From Thalassospira sp. HJ (lineage in GTDB: Bacteria; Pseudomonadota; Alphaproteobacteria; Rhodospirillales; Thalassospiraceae): DNA of 64,000 nucleotides. Made by a program: the position numbers and the translations under genes. Each line of letters opens with the position of its first letter. The stretch's first letter is position 1. The stretch spans positions 62,001-126,000 of the forward strand of contig NZ_JYII01000015.1 in the NCBI RefSeq assembly GCF_000948415.1, written 5' to 3'. Shown here piece by piece: positions 44,961 to 53,591 of the stretch. Under the pieces are notes generated by a model. The model made no database searches. It was not told where the DNA came from and worked only from the letters and a program-made list of their open reading frames with translations.

Positions 44961-45422
44961 TTATTCTTTGAGCGTCGTCAGATAGGCCACGACATCTTCA
45001 ACTTCCTGGGCTGTCAGGATTGTTTTGCCGACCAGATCCTCGCGGACATCAACACCGACATTCAGCGAATAGAAGCCCGGCATCACGGTCTCTTCAGAGA
45101 AGACCTCTTTGGCGTCGGCAACAATTGCGCGAAGTTCGCCTTCGCTCCAGCGATCAGCAGCACCGTCAAGGGGCGGCCCCACTTCGCCGTGGAACAGCTG
45201 TTCGATTTGTTCTTTGACGGCATGACACGCCAGACAATTGCCAAGGCTGCGATTGGCAAAGACCTTGCGCCCGTTTTCCGGGTCCCCCGGCTGGCTGGTC
45301 AGTGGCTGGGATACAGACATGTCATCGAATTTGACATCGGCGGGTGCAAGTTCATCAGCTGCGGCAAGGGCCGGAAGGCCAACGATCAGGCACGCAAGAA
45401 AGGCTCTTGGTTTCCAAGACAT
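44961..45422 (-). CDS. soxX: SoxAX monoheme cytochrome subunit SoxX
   Basis: A 153-residue monoheme cytochrome c with a signal peptide (AFLACLIVGLPALAAA), heme motif NCLACH (C63, C66, H67), and Met ligand in EETVMPGFYS (M114). It forms the thiosulfotransferase with SoxA. The ATG at 45422 is preceded by GGAGGA; a longer frame to 45470 lacks a ribosome site. It is the first gene of the sox structural operon on this strand. Confidence 0.93.
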   Translation of the reverse strand: MSWKPRAFLACLIVGLPALAAADELAPADVKFDDMSVSQPLTSQPGDPENGRKVFANRSLGNCLACHAVKEQIEQLFHGEVGPPLDGAADRWSEGELRAIVADAKEVFSEETVMPGFYSLNVGVDVREDLVGKTILTAQEVEDVVAYLTTLKE

Positions 45423-45541
45423 GGCGTTGTGTTTCCTCCTGTGACGATGTCCCTGCCCTCTGTGTGGCATATGAACATCCCCGGTCTGACATGTGGCTGC
45501 TCTAACGGCGCCTTTATTTCAAGTTATTCAAACTCAACTTT

Positions 45542-45590
45542 TAATTCAACACATAAATATGATATTTTTAATGTGTTATGTGCTGAATTA
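45542..45590. promoter_or_regulatory. Candidate SoxR operator upstream of soxX
   Basis: TAATTCAACACATAA (45542-45556) and TTATGTGCTGAATTA (45576-45590) are inverted arms matching at 14 of 15 bases with 19 bp between them, in a distinctly AT-rich gap between soxW and soxX. A nested pair AACACAT/ATGTGTT (45548-45554 and 45571-45577) overlaps. A minus-strand -35/-10-like pair overlies the right arm. The neighbouring ArsR-type regulator is the obvious binder. Confidence 0.55.
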
Positions 45591-45618
45591 TGATTTTTCA
45601 AGGCGCTCCGGGCGTTTT

Positions 45619-46236
45619 CTACTGCCCTAAACGGCCTTCTTCCTGAAGCTGTCGGATGATGCGGGCATGGTATTTCTGGAAGTGCTCGTCAGTCTCATAG
45701 CCCTTCTCATTTACCCAGCGAAACATGTTCAGGAACGTCCATTTGCCAAACGCCCCGGGCATGGTCGCAACCGCTGCTTCCGCTGCACTTTTGCCGTCTT
45801 CAGGCGCTTCTTCCGGCAGGAAAACAATGGTCGGGGTAAAGACATATCCCCATTTGCGCGCGGCGGTCTTTTCGCTCAGCACGTCGCCATCCAGATCAAT
45901 GACTTCTTCGTCGCCAAACATGTTGTACTGAACAACCTTGAAGTTCTCCTTGATGTAGTCCGATACCTCCGGATCACTCAGAAGATCGGTATGCATCTTG
46001 GCGCAATAGATGCAGCCGCGCTGCTCAAAGATCATCACAAGACGTTTGTTTTCATCACGCGCGGCCGCAATATCGTCGGCGATGTCACGAAAGGTGATCG
46101 AAAACCAGTCCTGCTTGTGCAAACCGTCTTCGCCGACCGGGGCTGCTTCCGATCCTTGCGGCCAAGCGACCAACAGCAATCCGGCAACCAGGTATTTCGC
46201 CAAAGGCACTCCACGCAACAGATGACGCATATTCAT
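45619..46236 (-). CDS. soxW: Periplasmic thioredoxin SoxW
   Basis: A 205-residue thioredoxin-fold protein with a signal peptide (AKYLVAGLLLVAWPQGSEA), the redox motif QRGCIYCAKMH and the cis-Pro segment GYVFTPTIVF. In the Sox system it keeps the SoxYZ cysteine reduced, using electrons from SoxV. The ATG at 46236 (with AGGAG upstream) is preferred over the longer frame to 46281. It is 10 bp downstream of soxV. Confidence 0.9.
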   Translation of the reverse strand: MNMRHLLRGVPLAKYLVAGLLLVAWPQGSEAAPVGEDGLHKQDWFSITFRDIADDIAAARDENKRLVMIFEQRGCIYCAKMHTDLLSDPEVSDYIKENFKVVQYNMFGDEEVIDLDGDVLSEKTAARKWGYVFTPTIVFLPEEAPEDGKSAAEAAVATMPGAFGKWTFLNMFRWVNEKGYETDEHFQKYHARIIRQLQEEGRLGQ

Positions 46237-46246
46237 GACGCAACTC

Positions 46247-46981
46247 CTATCCGAGGGTCGAAAGCGAAGGGAAAGTATCAAGCAACCACTGGGCGATGGC
46301 AGACATCTGTCCGGTCATGAACAGAACACCTGTCAGCACAAGCAACAGCCCCATCGCCCGTTCAACATTGTGCATGTGACGTTTGAATTTCCGCGACCAG
46401 CCAACGAATTGCCCGGCAAACAGCCCCGCCAACGCAAAGGGCAAGCCGATGCCAAGCGAATAGACCGCCAGCAACCCTGCCCCGCGCAAGGCCGTGCTTT
46501 CTGCCCCGGCAACAAACAGGATCGCGGCCAGTGCCGGCCCGACACAAGGCGTCCAGCCAAAGGCAAAGGCAAGCCCCATCACATAGGCCCCGACCAGCCC
46601 CGCAGGCTTGTTCGCGACATTGATCCGCGCATCACGATACAAAAGCGATATCCGGAAAACGCCCATGAAATGCAGGCCCATGATGGCAATCATGATCCCG
46701 GCAATGATCGATAAAATGTCGAAATAGCTGGCCAGCGACTGGCCAATGACGCTTGCCGTCGCGCCAAGTGCGACGAAAATCGTGCTAAAGCCCGCGACGA
46801 ATGCCAGTGCGGTAAAGAATACCTGACGTGACTTCGCACTCGCGACCGTACGATCATCAAGATCCGCAACACTAACCCCGGCCAGATAGGCAAGGTATGG
46901 CGGGACAATCGGCAAAACACATGGCGTAAAGAACGACAGCACCCCCGCAAGGAAGGCTGCGCCGAAACCGATATCAAGCAA
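46247..46981 (-). CDS. soxV: CcdA-family thiol transporter SoxV
   Basis: A 244-residue inner-membrane protein with about six transmembrane segments, of the CcdA/DsbD-core family. The two membrane cysteines are in FFTPCVLPIVPPYLAYLAG and FGWTPCVGPALAA. It carries electrons from cytosolic thioredoxin to SoxW. The start is TTG (46979-46981) with GGGAGGA 8 bases upstream. A nearby ATG is out of frame and too close to that site. Confidence 0.92.
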   Translation of the reverse strand: MLDIGFGAAFLAGVLSFFTPCVLPIVPPYLAYLAGVSVADLDDRTVASAKSRQVFFTALAFVAGFSTIFVALGATASVIGQSLASYFDILSIIAGIMIAIMGLHFMGVFRISLLYRDARINVANKPAGLVGAYVMGLAFAFGWTPCVGPALAAILFVAGAESTALRGAGLLAVYSLGIGLPFALAGLFAGQFVGWSRKFKRHMHNVERAMGLLLVLTGVLFMTGQMSAIAQWLLDTFPSLSTLG

Positions 46982-47101
46982 TGCATGTTCCTCCCGGCGC
47001 TGTGGGTAGCTGATTTTGCAATTTGTTTATCAGCGCCTTTTCAAAGCATAGTCTTTTTCATATATATAATTCAATCACAAGTTTCTGTAGAATTTAAACA
47101 C

Positions 47102-47476
47102 ATGAAAAAACCGCACATTCCCGGTCTATTCCGACTTGCTTTAACCATACTTTTGGCATCCCAGATCGGGATGGGATCGGCGCTTGCGACCGAATTACTG
47201 ATGCTTGAACAAAAGGGATGTGCATGGTGTGTGCGCTGGCATCAGGAGATCGGCGAAGCCTACCCCAACACCGATCAGGGCAAGCTGGCCCCTCTTCGTC
47301 GGGTTGATATCCATGACTGGCCCGAAGACCTTGACCACATCGCGCGCGAACGTGTTACACCGACATTCGTGTTGATCAGCAACAATCAGGAAGTCGCTCG
47401 GCTTCGCGGCTATCCCGGCGATCATTTTTTCTGGCCCATGCTTGATGACATGCTCTCACAATTGCCGAACGATTAG
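47102..47476 (+). CDS. soxS: Periplasmic thioredoxin-like SoxS
   Basis: A 124-residue thioredoxin-fold protein with a signal peptide (LFRLALTILLASQIGMGSALA), the redox motif KGCAWCVRWH and the cis-Pro segment RVTPTFVLIS. SoxS is required for full thiosulfate oxidation in Paracoccus, where it reactivates SoxYZ. The upstream in-frame extension to 46985 lies over the soxV promoter region and is unlikely. It is divergent from soxV (120 bp) and upstream of soxR. Confidence 0.87.
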   Translation: MKKPHIPGLFRLALTILLASQIGMGSALATELLMLEQKGCAWCVRWHQEIGEAYPNTDQGKLAPLRRVDIHDWPEDLDHIARERVTPTFVLISNNQEVARLRGYPGDHFFWPMLDDMLSQLPND

Positions 47477-47528
47477 GAAAACTGTATATTCGGTTTGAAG
47501 CACAGCTTCGGATCGTGTATTGACCTAG

Positions 47529-47549
47529 ATGTCCGTATAGTTTGGACAT
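47529..47549. promoter_or_regulatory. Dyad upstream of soxR, possible autoregulatory site
   Basis: ATGTCC (47529-47534) and GGACAT (47544-47549) are perfect inverted arms with a 9-bp spacer, centred about 50 bp before the soxR start. The arms differ from the AT-rich dyad upstream of soxX, so it is uncertain whether both bind one protein. Confidence 0.4.
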
Positions 47550-47588
47550 TAACGGCTTTGGCCCCACAACCAATGAGCACAGCAAACG

Positions 47589-47951
47589 ATGGCCCTACCA
47601 CGTTTCAAGCAAGACATGGACTCGACCGAAGCCGAAGCTCTCCTCAAACAGGCGCGCAAGGCCAGCGAAATGCTCAAGGCGCTGTCGCATGAGACCCGCT
47701 TGCTGATCCTGTGCATCCTGCAGGAAGGCGAAAAATCGGTATCCGATCTCGAAGAAATCCTGTCCATGCCGCAAGCCGTTGTTTCCCAGCAACTCGCAAG
47801 GCTTCGCATTGATGGTCTGGTCTCGGCCCGACGTGATGGTCGCATGATCTATTACCGCATTGTCGACACCGAAATGGCGACGATCATTGGCACGCTTTAT
47901 GACCTGTTCTGTGCCCCGGTCCGCGAAGACGAAAAAGCTGCTGCCGAATAA
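47589..47951 (+). CDS. soxR: ArsR-family sulfur-responsive repressor SoxR
   Basis: A 120-residue winged-helix repressor (KALSHETRLLILCILQEG, SMPQAVVSQQLARLRIDGLV, RRDGRMIYYRI). Two cysteines, C42 in LILCILQ and C108 in YDLFCAP, lie at positions matching the persulfide-sensing pair of SqrR/BigR-type regulators. It is therefore likely to sense reactive sulfur by cysteine cross-linking, not to bind a metal. It is the probable regulator of the divergent sox operons and has a dyad just upstream. Confidence 0.9.
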   Translation: MALPRFKQDMDSTEAEALLKQARKASEMLKALSHETRLLILCILQEGEKSVSDLEEILSMPQAVVSQQLARLRIDGLVSARRDGRMIYYRIVDTEMATIIGTLYDLFCAPVREDEKAAAE

Positions 47952-48061
47952 GTGGCAACCGCTGATCGAAAAGCTCTCTTGAATTAGAACAAAAAAAACG
48001 TCACGATTCCGCCAGCGCCTTGGCAAAAAATTACAATCAACAAGGCGGGAGGAAAAACGTC

Positions 48062-49156
48062 ATGCTGGGTTTGGATAATCCCTGGGCCCTGCCGCTTGCC
48101 GGTATCTTGACCGGGATTGTGGTGGGATTTGTCGCACGCCGACAACATTTCTGCACGATGGCAGCCCTTGAACGCTATTGGTTTGCCGCCAACAGCATCG
48201 GTCTGCGTGCCTGGGTTTTGGCGGCGATCACCGCCCTGCTCTGCACCCAAACATTTGTCGCCCTTGGCGTGATCAATCTTTCCAACAGTTTTTACATCAC
48301 CCCGACTCTGCCAATTGCTGGCAGCATTCTGGGCGGATTGATGTTTGGTTTTGGCATGGCCTTTGTCGGTACCTGCGGCTTTGGCGCCATCATTCGTCTG
48401 GGCGGTGGCAATTTGCGCGCACTGGTGGTCCTGACCGGCATCGGGCTTGCCGCCATTGCTGCATTGCGCGGGGTAACCGGCCATTTTCGCGTCTGGTTCC
48501 TTGACCCGCTGTCGATTGAGTTCACCTCTGCCGGGTCTCAATCCATCGGTGCAATCCTGTCGCATGCAAGCGGTGTTGATTTGCACTATCCGATTGCCTT
48601 GCTAGCCAGCGCTGTCGGGCTTTGGTGGGTGTTTCGCAGTTCCGATTTCCGCGCTGAACGGGCAAAGGCGCTTGGCGCCATTGTGATCGGGGCCTGCATT
48701 TCGCTTGGCTGGGTCTGGACGACGACATTTGCGCAATATCGTTTCGTTGAAACCCAGATCGAAGCAGGGTCCTTCGTCACCCCGGTCGGCGATACCATCA
48801 TGCAGATCATTACCGTCACCGGTATCCTGCCCGATTACGGGGTTGGTCTGGTGATCGGGGTGTTTCTTGGCGCGGCACTGGCGGCCTGGAAAAGCAACGA
48901 TTTGCGTTGGGAAGCCTGCGACGATGCCCGCGAATTGGGGCGCCATCTGCTGGGTGCGTTCTTGATGGGTACGGGTGGCGTTTTTGCCCTTGGCTGCACC
49001 ATCGGCCAAGGGGTTAGTGCCTTTTCCACGCTGGCGATCTCATCGCCGATTGTCATGATCTCGATCGCCATCGGCGCGCGTGTGGGTCTTGGCGTCTTGC
49101 TTGAAGGATCACCGTTCGGCTTCCTGCGCGCGATCTCTCTGCGCAAACACGGCTAA
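48062..49156 (+). CDS. YeeE/YedE-family sulfur transporter (SoxT-like)
   Basis: A 364-residue membrane protein with about 9-10 segments. The family signatures FVARRQHFCTMAALERYW, GMAFVGTCGFGAIIRLGGGNLRAL and GVFALGCTIGQGVSAFSTLA are present, with conserved cysteines that in YeeE relay thiosulfate by transient hydrogen bonds. It probably moves thiosulfate or another sulfur species across the inner membrane. The ATG at 48062 is preceded by GGGAGGA. It is in the soxSR direction and convergent with the soxH-like gene. Confidence 0.87.
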   Translation: MLGLDNPWALPLAGILTGIVVGFVARRQHFCTMAALERYWFAANSIGLRAWVLAAITALLCTQTFVALGVINLSNSFYITPTLPIAGSILGGLMFGFGMAFVGTCGFGAIIRLGGGNLRALVVLTGIGLAAIAALRGVTGHFRVWFLDPLSIEFTSAGSQSIGAILSHASGVDLHYPIALLASAVGLWWVFRSSDFRAERAKALGAIVIGACISLGWVWTTTFAQYRFVETQIEAGSFVTPVGDTIMQIITVTGILPDYGVGLVIGVFLGAALAAWKSNDLRWEACDDARELGRHLLGAFLMGTGGVFALGCTIGQGVSAFSTLAISSPIVMISIAIGARVGLGVLLEGSPFGFLRAISLRKHG

Positions 49157-49178
49157 CCAAGACCCGAAAGCCAATCCA

Positions 49179-50117
49179 TCATCCGGCCGCGACGAACCGG
49201 TACGCTGAACCATCCCGCTCGACCATGCCCAATCCGGGATGTGGCATATGGAAACCAATAATCCGCGATCCATCTGTTGCCAGGCGATCGAGCAGCATCT
49301 TGCGTGTGGCGATGCCTTTCTCGGCATCCTGATCCGACCCGCTTGGCCATTCGGGATGCGCCAGCGATACCGCCACATTGGTAATGGCATCCCCGACAAC
49401 TAGCGCACTGTTTGATCCGTCATGGATCATGAAGGACGTGTGCCCGGGTGTATGACCGGCGGTATCGACGGCCTCGACGCCTGATACCACTTCGGCACCA
49501 TATTCGAACAACTCGATACGGTCTTCGAGGAACGCCATACGGTTGCGCGCCCCGACAACAAAGCTTTTGCGCGCTTCTGGCGTTTTCTCAAGCGTATCCT
49601 CAGCCTGCCAGTATTCCCACTCGACCCGGTTCATGTGATAGCGCGCATCAGCAAAGATCAGCTCATCGAAATCATCGATAAGCCCCCACAGATGATCGGG
49701 ATGGGCGTGGGTAAACACAATATCGGTGATTTCATCCGGGCTGACGCCAGCCGCATCAATATTGTCCATCAGCTTGCCTGCTGTTGGCATGAAATTGGGG
49801 CCCGCACCGACATCAAACATCACCACCCGGTCGCCATGGCGCAACACTGTGATATTGCAATCAGGCAACAACGCATCGGTCGATTGGCCCGCAGCTTTCA
49901 GAAAGGCAACAAGTTCATCCTGGGCCACGTCGGGAAAGGCAAATGATAGCGGTAACATCAGATTACCATCCGAGATTACCGTGATGTCAGACGCCCCAAG
50001 TTTCAGGGATCCAAGCGCCCATGCAGCTCCGGGAAACATCCCGGCCGCCCCCATGCCTGCCAGCGCCAGCGAAGATTTCAGAACATCGCGACGCGACCAA
50101 AAATCGTTTCCAGACAT
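49179..50117 (-). CDS. Tat-exported MBL-fold hydrolase, SoxH-like
   Basis: A 312-residue metallo-beta-lactamase-fold protein with a Tat leader (WSRRDVLKSSLALAG). Its metal site is THAHPDHLWGLIDD, TAGHTPGHTSFMI, VVGDAITN and FHMPHPGLG. SoxH genes end many sox clusters and are not essential for thiosulfate oxidation in Paracoccus. GGAGG precedes the ATG at 50117; the longer frame to 50174 is unlikely. It is convergent with the YeeE gene and has three short dyads in its upstream region. Confidence 0.85.
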   Translation of the reverse strand: MSGNDFWSRRDVLKSSLALAGMGAAGMFPGAAWALGSLKLGASDITVISDGNLMLPLSFAFPDVAQDELVAFLKAAGQSTDALLPDCNITVLRHGDRVVMFDVGAGPNFMPTAGKLMDNIDAAGVSPDEITDIVFTHAHPDHLWGLIDDFDELIFADARYHMNRVEWEYWQAEDTLEKTPEARKSFVVGARNRMAFLEDRIELFEYGAEVVSGVEAVDTAGHTPGHTSFMIHDGSNSALVVGDAITNVAVSLAHPEWPSGSDQDAEKGIATRKMLLDRLATDGSRIIGFHMPHPGLGMVERDGSAYRFVAAG

Positions 50118-50159
50118 TGCATCCTCCACATATATGTTTTTTTGAATGAATGCACTCAT

Positions 50160-50207
50160 GGTTGATTTGGTCAACCTAAAAACACACTGTGTGGAAACAT
50201 GCGCATG
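50160..50207. promoter_or_regulatory. Cluster of three short dyads upstream of soxH-like gene
   Basis: In 48 bp there are GGTTGA-N5-TCAACC (50160-50176), the perfect palindrome CACACTGTGTG (50183-50193) and CATGCGCATG (50198-50207). The region lies between the soxH-like gene and the 3' end of ectR on the same strand. The binding proteins are unknown. Confidence 0.4.
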
Positions 50208-50314
50208 CCAAACGGACCGGATATTTCATCAACACTCGGCCGTCGTGACGATGTTTCGCCTTCGGATTTCTTTTTAATTGCAGTGCTTTGGCCGAAACTT
50301 CAAAAGCGCTGACT

Positions 50315-50803
50315 TCAGCGGCGATCTATCACCCGTTCGACAATCACATCGTGATCAAGAACCGGGGCAACATCGATGTCACTGGCATCCATCATGCCCG
50401 AAACACGCTGAAGGGCTGCAATCAAAAATGTCTGCTCCCATTCCTCGAGACCGTTGAAATTCTCGGAGAAACGGTCATGAAGCGCCATCGGCGCACGATC
50501 CAGAATAGCCCTGCCCTGATCAGTCAATCGCACAAAGACTTTGCGTTTGTCACTGTCCCCACGCTCACGCGTGACAAGCTCCATAGCCTGCAACTTGTCG
50601 ACAAGGGCGGTGGTTGAAGCCTGGGCCAGATTGACTTTGGCCGCGATCTGGCCAACCGTCATCTCGCCGAATTCCTCCAGTGACTGCAAAACAAGAAGCT
50701 GGGACGTTTTCAGTCCGGTAATCTTGCCAAGCTTTTTGGCGTGGATATCACTCGCGCGCAAAATACGGCGGATCGAGATCAACGCTTCATGCAATTTATC
50801 CAT
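50315..50803 (-). CDS. ectR: MarR-family regulator EctR
   Basis: A 162-residue MarR-type winged-helix regulator divergent from ectABC-ask, the arrangement in which EctR1 represses ectoine genes in halotolerant methylotrophs. The core shows LKTSQLLVLQSLEEFGEMT, AQASTTALVDKLQAMELV and RGDSDKRKVFVRLTDQGRA. ATG 50803 is taken as start; a TTG at 50839 would add 12 residues and has no better ribosome site. It would respond to osmotic stress by a mechanism not visible in sequence. Confidence 0.88.
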   Translation of the reverse strand: MDKLHEALISIRRILRASDIHAKKLGKITGLKTSQLLVLQSLEEFGEMTVGQIAAKVNLAQASTTALVDKLQAMELVTRERGDSDKRKVFVRLTDQGRAILDRAPMALHDRFSENFNGLEEWEQTFLIAALQRVSGMMDASDIDVAPVLDHDVIVERVIDRR

Positions 50804-51126
50804 TGTTATTTTCCGGGCATCTTCTGTTTCCTGTAGCAAACGCTGTTTTAGCCGCAGACCTCGGGCTGCGCAACGCTTTAAGACACTTTTATATCGAATT
50901 CCGATTATTTATTCCATCGATATTCGCTTCATTGAGGAAACAATATTTCATCGAAAGAATACTATCCTCATCGAAGGACGATCTATCATTGTCTTGTTTA
51001 TTTTCAATACATTACCTTATTTCACAGGAAAGTCACATAGAAAGGGTTGATCCATTTCCATCGTTGTTCTATACATCTCTCGCGACATAAATGATCGTGT
51101 ATCGAAATAACAGAGCAGGCAGACCG
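50804..51126 (+). promoter_or_regulatory. ectR-ectA divergent promoter region with candidate operator
   Basis: This 323-bp AT-rich region contains no gene. CGAATTCCGAT (50895-50905) and ATCGATATTCG (50916-50926) are inverted arms matching at 9 of 11 bases with a 10-bp gap. CATCGA recurs at 50915, 50949 and 50969, and TTTCATCGAAA (50947-50957) is itself a dyad. These are the best candidates for EctR binding. I could not assign a convincing -35/-10 pair. Confidence 0.45.
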
Positions 51127-51675
51127 ATGAAAATTGCCAACACAAACGGCAATACCGGCCAGAAAGCCAACCTGATTATCCGAAAACCCAAGGCCACAGA
51201 CGGCGCTGCGGTAAACAACCTTATCGCCGACTGCAAGCCGCTGGATGAAAACTCGATGTATTGCAATCTGCTGCAGTGCTCGCACTTCGCGGACACATGC
51301 GCGATTGCCGAACTGAATGACGAAGCTGTCGGCTTCGTTTCGGGTTACATCGTTCCTGATAAACCTGAACAGCTTTTCATCTGGCAGGTTGCCGTTTCGC
51401 CGAAGGCCCGTGGCCTGCGTCTGGCGAAGCGCCTGATCCTTGATATTCTGGATCGTCCGTCCTGCCATGACGTCTCGCAGCTGAACACGACGATCACCTC
51501 GACGAACGCACCGTCGCAGGGTGTCTTCCGTTCTGTTGCACGCGAACTGGGTGCTGACGTCAAACGCAAGGTCCAGTTCGAACGCGAAACGCACTTTGAA
51601 GGCGCCGCTGCCAGCGAAATTCTGTGGCAGATCGGTCCGTTCGAGCGCGAAGACGTCGAACGCGTCGCCGCCTAA
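51127..51675 (+). CDS. ectA: Diaminobutyrate acetyltransferase
   Basis: GNAT-family enzyme that acetylates L-2,4-diaminobutyrate in ectoine synthesis. The 182-residue product shows SMYCNLLQCSHFADTC, GFVSGYIVPD, and the acetyl-CoA motif QVAVSPKARGLRLAKRL. The terminal ITSTNAPSQGVFRSVAREL segment is typical of EctA. A longer frame starts at 51091, but 51127 gives the usual length and follows GAGCAGG. It is the first gene of ectABC-ask. Confidence 0.95.
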   Translation: MKIANTNGNTGQKANLIIRKPKATDGAAVNNLIADCKPLDENSMYCNLLQCSHFADTCAIAELNDEAVGFVSGYIVPDKPEQLFIWQVAVSPKARGLRLAKRLILDILDRPSCHDVSQLNTTITSTNAPSQGVFRSVARELGADVKRKVQFERETHFEGAAASEILWQIGPFEREDVERVAA

Positions 51676-51801
51676 GCCGGCTGACCAACTTTTCCCACCT
51701 TTCATGCGCGAAATGGCACGGCCATTTTTGGAACATCCGGCAGGCCGGCACGTTTGGCATGACAGGTGGACTTGATTTTTCCCAATATGAAAGAGGGAAC
51801 C

Positions 51802-53085
51802 ATGACTGTATTTGATCGCCTTGAATCGGAAGTTCAGAGCTATGCACGCTCCTTCCCCGTAACCTTTGAAAAGGCAGAAGGCGCCTGGCTGACTGATGAT
51901 AACGGCAACCGTTATCTTGATTTCCTTGCCGGTGCCGGCAGCCTGAACTATGGCCACAACCATCCTGTCCTGCAGAAAAAGCTGATTGATTACATCAAAT
52001 CAAACGGCGTGACCCACGGCCTGGACATGCACACCAAGGCCAAGGCAGCCTTCCTTGAAGCGCTTGAAAGCAAAATCTTCAAGCCGCGCGACATGGAATA
52101 CAAGGTTCAGTTTACCGGCCCGACCGGCACCAACGCCGTCGAAGCCGCTCTTAAGCTGGCCCGCCGCGTCAAAGGCCGTGAAACCGTGATTTCATTCACC
52201 AACGGTTTCCATGGTTGCACCCTGGGTTCGCTTGCCATCACCGGCAACGAACACCACCGTGGCGCTGCTGGCGTATCGCTTGATAACGCTGTTGCCGTCC
52301 CGTTTGACGGTTACATGGGAGATGGTGCCGATACCACCGAATATCTGGACCGTGTCCTTTCGGACAACTCCAGTGGTATTGCCCTGCCGGCCGCGGTCAT
52401 CGTTGAAACCCTTCAGGGTGAAGGTGGCCTGAATGCAGCTGATTTCGGCTGGCTCAAGAACCTCGAGAAGGTCTGCCGCAAGCACGACATCCTTCTGATT
52501 GTTGATGACATTCAGGCAGGTTGTGGTCGTACCGGTACGTTCTTCAGCTTCGAGCCCGCAGGCATCAAGCCTGACATGATCACTCTGTCGAAATCGCTTT
52601 CGGCTTACGGTCTTCCGCTTGCTGTTCTGCTGATGAAGCCGGAACTTGATGTCTGGCATCCGGGTGAACATAACGGCACCTTCCGTGGTAACAACCACGC
52701 CTTTGTCACTGCCGCAGCGGCCCTTGAGCACTTCTGGTCCGATGACAAGTTTGCCGCCGATGTTCGCGACAAGGCTGCGTTCCTTGAAACGCGCCTGACG
52801 GAGATCGTTGATCGTTATGGCGATGGCAAACTCTATCGCAAAGGCCGCGGCCTGATGCAGGGTATCTGCTTTGAAAGTGGCGAACTGGCATCCAAGGTCA
52901 CCAAGGAATGCTTCAAGCATAACCTTGTGATCGAAACCAGTGGCCCGGAAGATGAAGTGGTCAAATGTCTTGTCCCGCTGATCATCTCCAAGCAGGATCT
53001 TGCACATGGTCTGGAGATCCTTGAACTGGCAACCGCCAAAGCCATGGGCAAGGAAGTCTCCCCGGCCAAAGCAGCCGCAGAGTAA
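51802..53085 (+). CDS. ectB: Diaminobutyrate-2-oxoglutarate aminotransferase
   Basis: Pyridoxal-phosphate class III aminotransferase that converts aspartate semialdehyde to 2,4-diaminobutyrate. The 427-residue product has [40 protein letters not shown] and the PLP lysine K264 in [10 protein letters not shown]. The ATG at 51802 follows GAGGGA. Length and sequence are typical of EctB. Confidence 0.96.
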   Translation: MTVFDRLESEVQSYARSFPVTFEKAEGAWLTDDNGNRYLDFLAGAGSLNYGHNHPVLQKKLIDYIKSNGVTHGLDMHTKAKAAFLEALESKIFKPRDMEYKVQFTGPTGTNAVEAALKLARRVKGRETVISFTNGFHGCTLGSLAITGNEHHRGAAGVSLDNAVAVPFDGYMGDGADTTEYLDRVLSDNSSGIALPAAVIVETLQGEGGLNAADFGWLKNLEKVCRKHDILLIVDDIQAGCGRTGTFFSFEPAGIKPDMITLSKSLSAYGLPLAVLLMKPELDVWHPGEHNGTFRGNNHAFVTAAAALEHFWSDDKFAADVRDKAAFLETRLTEIVDRYGDGKLYRKGRGLMQGICFESGELASKVTKECFKHNLVIETSGPEDEVVKCLVPLIISKQDLAHGLEILELATAKAMGKEVSPAKAAAE

Positions 53086-53093
53086 CAAAAGTT

Positions 53094-53123
53094 GGGGCGG
53101 CGCCATGTGTGCCGCCCTGCCCC
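53094..53123 (+). other. GC-rich hairpin in ectB-ectC spacer
   Basis: GGGCGGC (53095-53101) pairs with GCCGCCC (53111-53117) across a 9-base loop, and flanking G/C runs can extend the stem with a bulge. There is no T-tract, so it is more likely an mRNA-stabilising or processing element than a terminator. Confidence 0.4.
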
Positions 53124-53151
53124 ACAACTTAATTAGATCAAAGAGTTAAAA

Positions 53152-53553
53152 ATGATTGTTCGTACTTTGAAAGAATGTGAAGCATCCGGTCGCCGCGTGG
53201 TTTCGGATAATTGGGAAAGCACCCGTCTGTCGCTTGCCGAAGATGGTATGGGCTTCTCGTTCCACATCACCACCATTTATGCCGGCACCGAAACCGAGAT
53301 CTGCTACGCCAACCATTTTGAAACGGTGTACTGCATTTCGGGCAACGGCGAAGTTGAAACCATCGCCGATGGCAAGAAATACAAGATCGAGCCGGGCACG
53401 GTTTACATCCTCGACAAACATGACCGTCACTATCTGCGTGGCGGCACCGAGGACATGGTTGTGGCTTGTGCCTTCAACCCGCCGCTTAATGGTCGCGAAG
53501 TCCATGACGAAAACGGCGTCTACCCGCTCGATGGCGAAGCTCTCGCCAGCTAA
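53152..53553 (+). CDS. ectC: Ectoine synthase
   Basis: Cupin-fold enzyme that cyclises N-acetyl-diaminobutyrate to ectoine. The 133-residue product begins [20 protein letters not shown] and shows [19 protein letters not shown] and [12 protein letters not shown] with iron-binding Glu, Tyr and His residues of the EctC cupin. No hydroxylase gene (ectD) is present in the window, so only ectoine is predicted from this locus. Confidence 0.96.
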   Translation: MIVRTLKECEASGRRVVSDNWESTRLSLAEDGMGFSFHITTIYAGTETEICYANHFETVYCISGNGEVETIADGKKYKIEPGTVYILDKHDRHYLRGGTEDMVVACAFNPPLNGREVHDENGVYPLDGEALAS

Positions 53554-53562
53554 ACATTTCGG

Positions 53563-53591
53563 TCGGGGCGGCCAGTCAATGACCGCCCCGA
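53563..53591 (+). other. GC-rich hairpin in ectC-ask spacer
   Basis: TCGGGGCGG (53563-53571) and CCGCCCCGA (53583-53591) form a perfect 9-bp stem with an 11-base loop. A short T-run occurs 10 bases further on, so partial termination is possible, but the ask ribosome site AAAGGAGG follows closely. Confidence 0.5.
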
